From Bifidobacterium samirii (GTDB lineage: Bacteria; Actinomycetota; Actinomycetes; Actinomycetales; Bifidobacteriaceae): a DNA stretch of 64,000 nucleotides. Positions 63,874 to 64,000 of the stretch are shown here, in pieces. The notes beneath the pieces are model-generated. The model was given only the letters and a program-made list of their open reading frames with translations, ran no database searches and was not told the DNA's origin. Within the stretch, counting starts at the first letter, position 1. Every line of letters starts with the position of its first letter. A program made the position numbers and the translations under genes. The stretch is taken from NCBI RefSeq assembly GCF_003952945.1, contig NZ_QXGK01000009.1, forward strand, positions 22,314-86,313, given 5' to 3'.

Positions 63874-64000
63874 GGCTCTTCGCATTTTGGTGTGTAGGGG
63901 TGGTGGTTAGAGGTGAGTTTGGATGGCGTGTTTGAATCCGCCGGTGTGGAGCAGGCTTCTGGTGATGTAGTTGTCGAGGTTGCGGAAGCCGAGTGCGATG
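63874..64000 (-). mobile_element. End of an ISL3-type insertion sequence (continues beyond window)
   Basis: The element appears to end at 63874 with GGCTCTTCGCATTTTGGTGT, which has the look of an ISL3-family terminal repeat (GGCTCTT start). It contains the 3' end of a transposase gene, whose stop is 33 bp from this tip. The other end, and so the target duplication, is outside the window. Confidence 0.75.
63907..64000 (-). CDS. ISL3 family transposase, C-terminal 30 residues
   Basis: Reading the minus strand from 63999 gives IALGFRNLDNYITRSLLHTG followed by GFKHAIQTHL and a stop (63907-63909). This is the very conserved C-terminus of ISL3-family (DDE) transposases, where A-x-G-F-R-N-x-x-N-Y ends the catalytic domain. 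The rest of the gene lies beyond the window edge. There is no start codon here, so only homology and the open frame identify it. Confidence 0.85.
   Translation of the reverse strand, partial: IALGFRNLDNYITRSLLHTGGFKHAIQTHL

Overview
The window is chromosomal DNA from a high-GC actinobacterium, almost certainly a Bifidobacterium. It opens inside xfp, the phosphoketolase of the bifid shunt. It also carries a fused shikimate kinase/3-dehydroquinate synthase, a sufBCDSU-type Fe-S operon without sufE, an actinobacterial alaS neighbourhood (DUF948 gene, small DUF6167-like gene, alaS, ruvX, mltG) and several genes whose best start codon lies 7-10 nt downstream of a -10 hexamer (leaderless mRNA). The species cannot be named from this sequence alone.

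Layout. 0-5.4 kb (+): end of xfp, a PiT phosphate permease with its DUF47 partner, the Na+/H+ antiporter nhaA, and an O6-alkylguanine-DNA methyltransferase. 5.5-7.5 kb (-): purine salvage pair xpt and an NCS2 permease. 7.7-12.8 kb (+): an OafA-type acyltransferase with an SGNH domain and an unusually elaborated UvrD/PcrA helicase. 13-15.5 kb (+): a three-gene membrane/ABC unit (DUF4418 protein, FtsX-like permease, ATPase). 15.5-19.7 kb (+): rpsD, then a large surface-anchored GH43 arabinan-degrading enzyme under apparent LacI-type control. 19.9-25.8 kb (+): phosphatase, DUF948, alaS, ruvX, mltG. 25.8-29.7 kb: a lone prepilin peptidase (-), then aroC-aroKB-aroQ (+). 29.9-35 kb (+): a polytopic membrane protein, pyrG, an L,D-transpeptidase. 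35.2-41.4 kb (+): sufB-sufD-sufC-sufS-sufU-sufT. 41.6-44.1 kb (-): glgC, a TrmH methyltransferase and tRNA-Leu(GAG). 44.2-49.7 kb (+): rsmE, hit, phoH, ybeY, corC-like, era. 49.9-51.9 kb (-): acyl-CoA ligase. 52.2-55.1 kb (+): pntA1-pntA2-pntB. 55.2-56.2 kb (-): alpha/beta hydrolase. 56.5-60.5 kb (+): rplY, ilvE, a TRIC-type channel and a Fic protein.

The last 3.5 kb differs from the rest. Its third-codon positions are visibly less G/C-biased. It holds a minus-strand cassette of three tightly coupled genes: a small acidic protein, a 744-residue coiled-coil protein with a degenerate P-loop-like C-terminal region, and a 244-residue protein. I recognise none of the three. The cassette is abutted by the end of an ISL3-type insertion sequence whose transposase C-terminus runs off the window. 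With the Fic gene next door, this is the best candidate in the window for an undescribed, possibly defence-related, system. That function is inference from architecture only.

Most convergent junctions are closed by strong GC-rich hairpins, listed individually. Several inverted repeats are longer than terminators need to be, and these are flagged in the findings.
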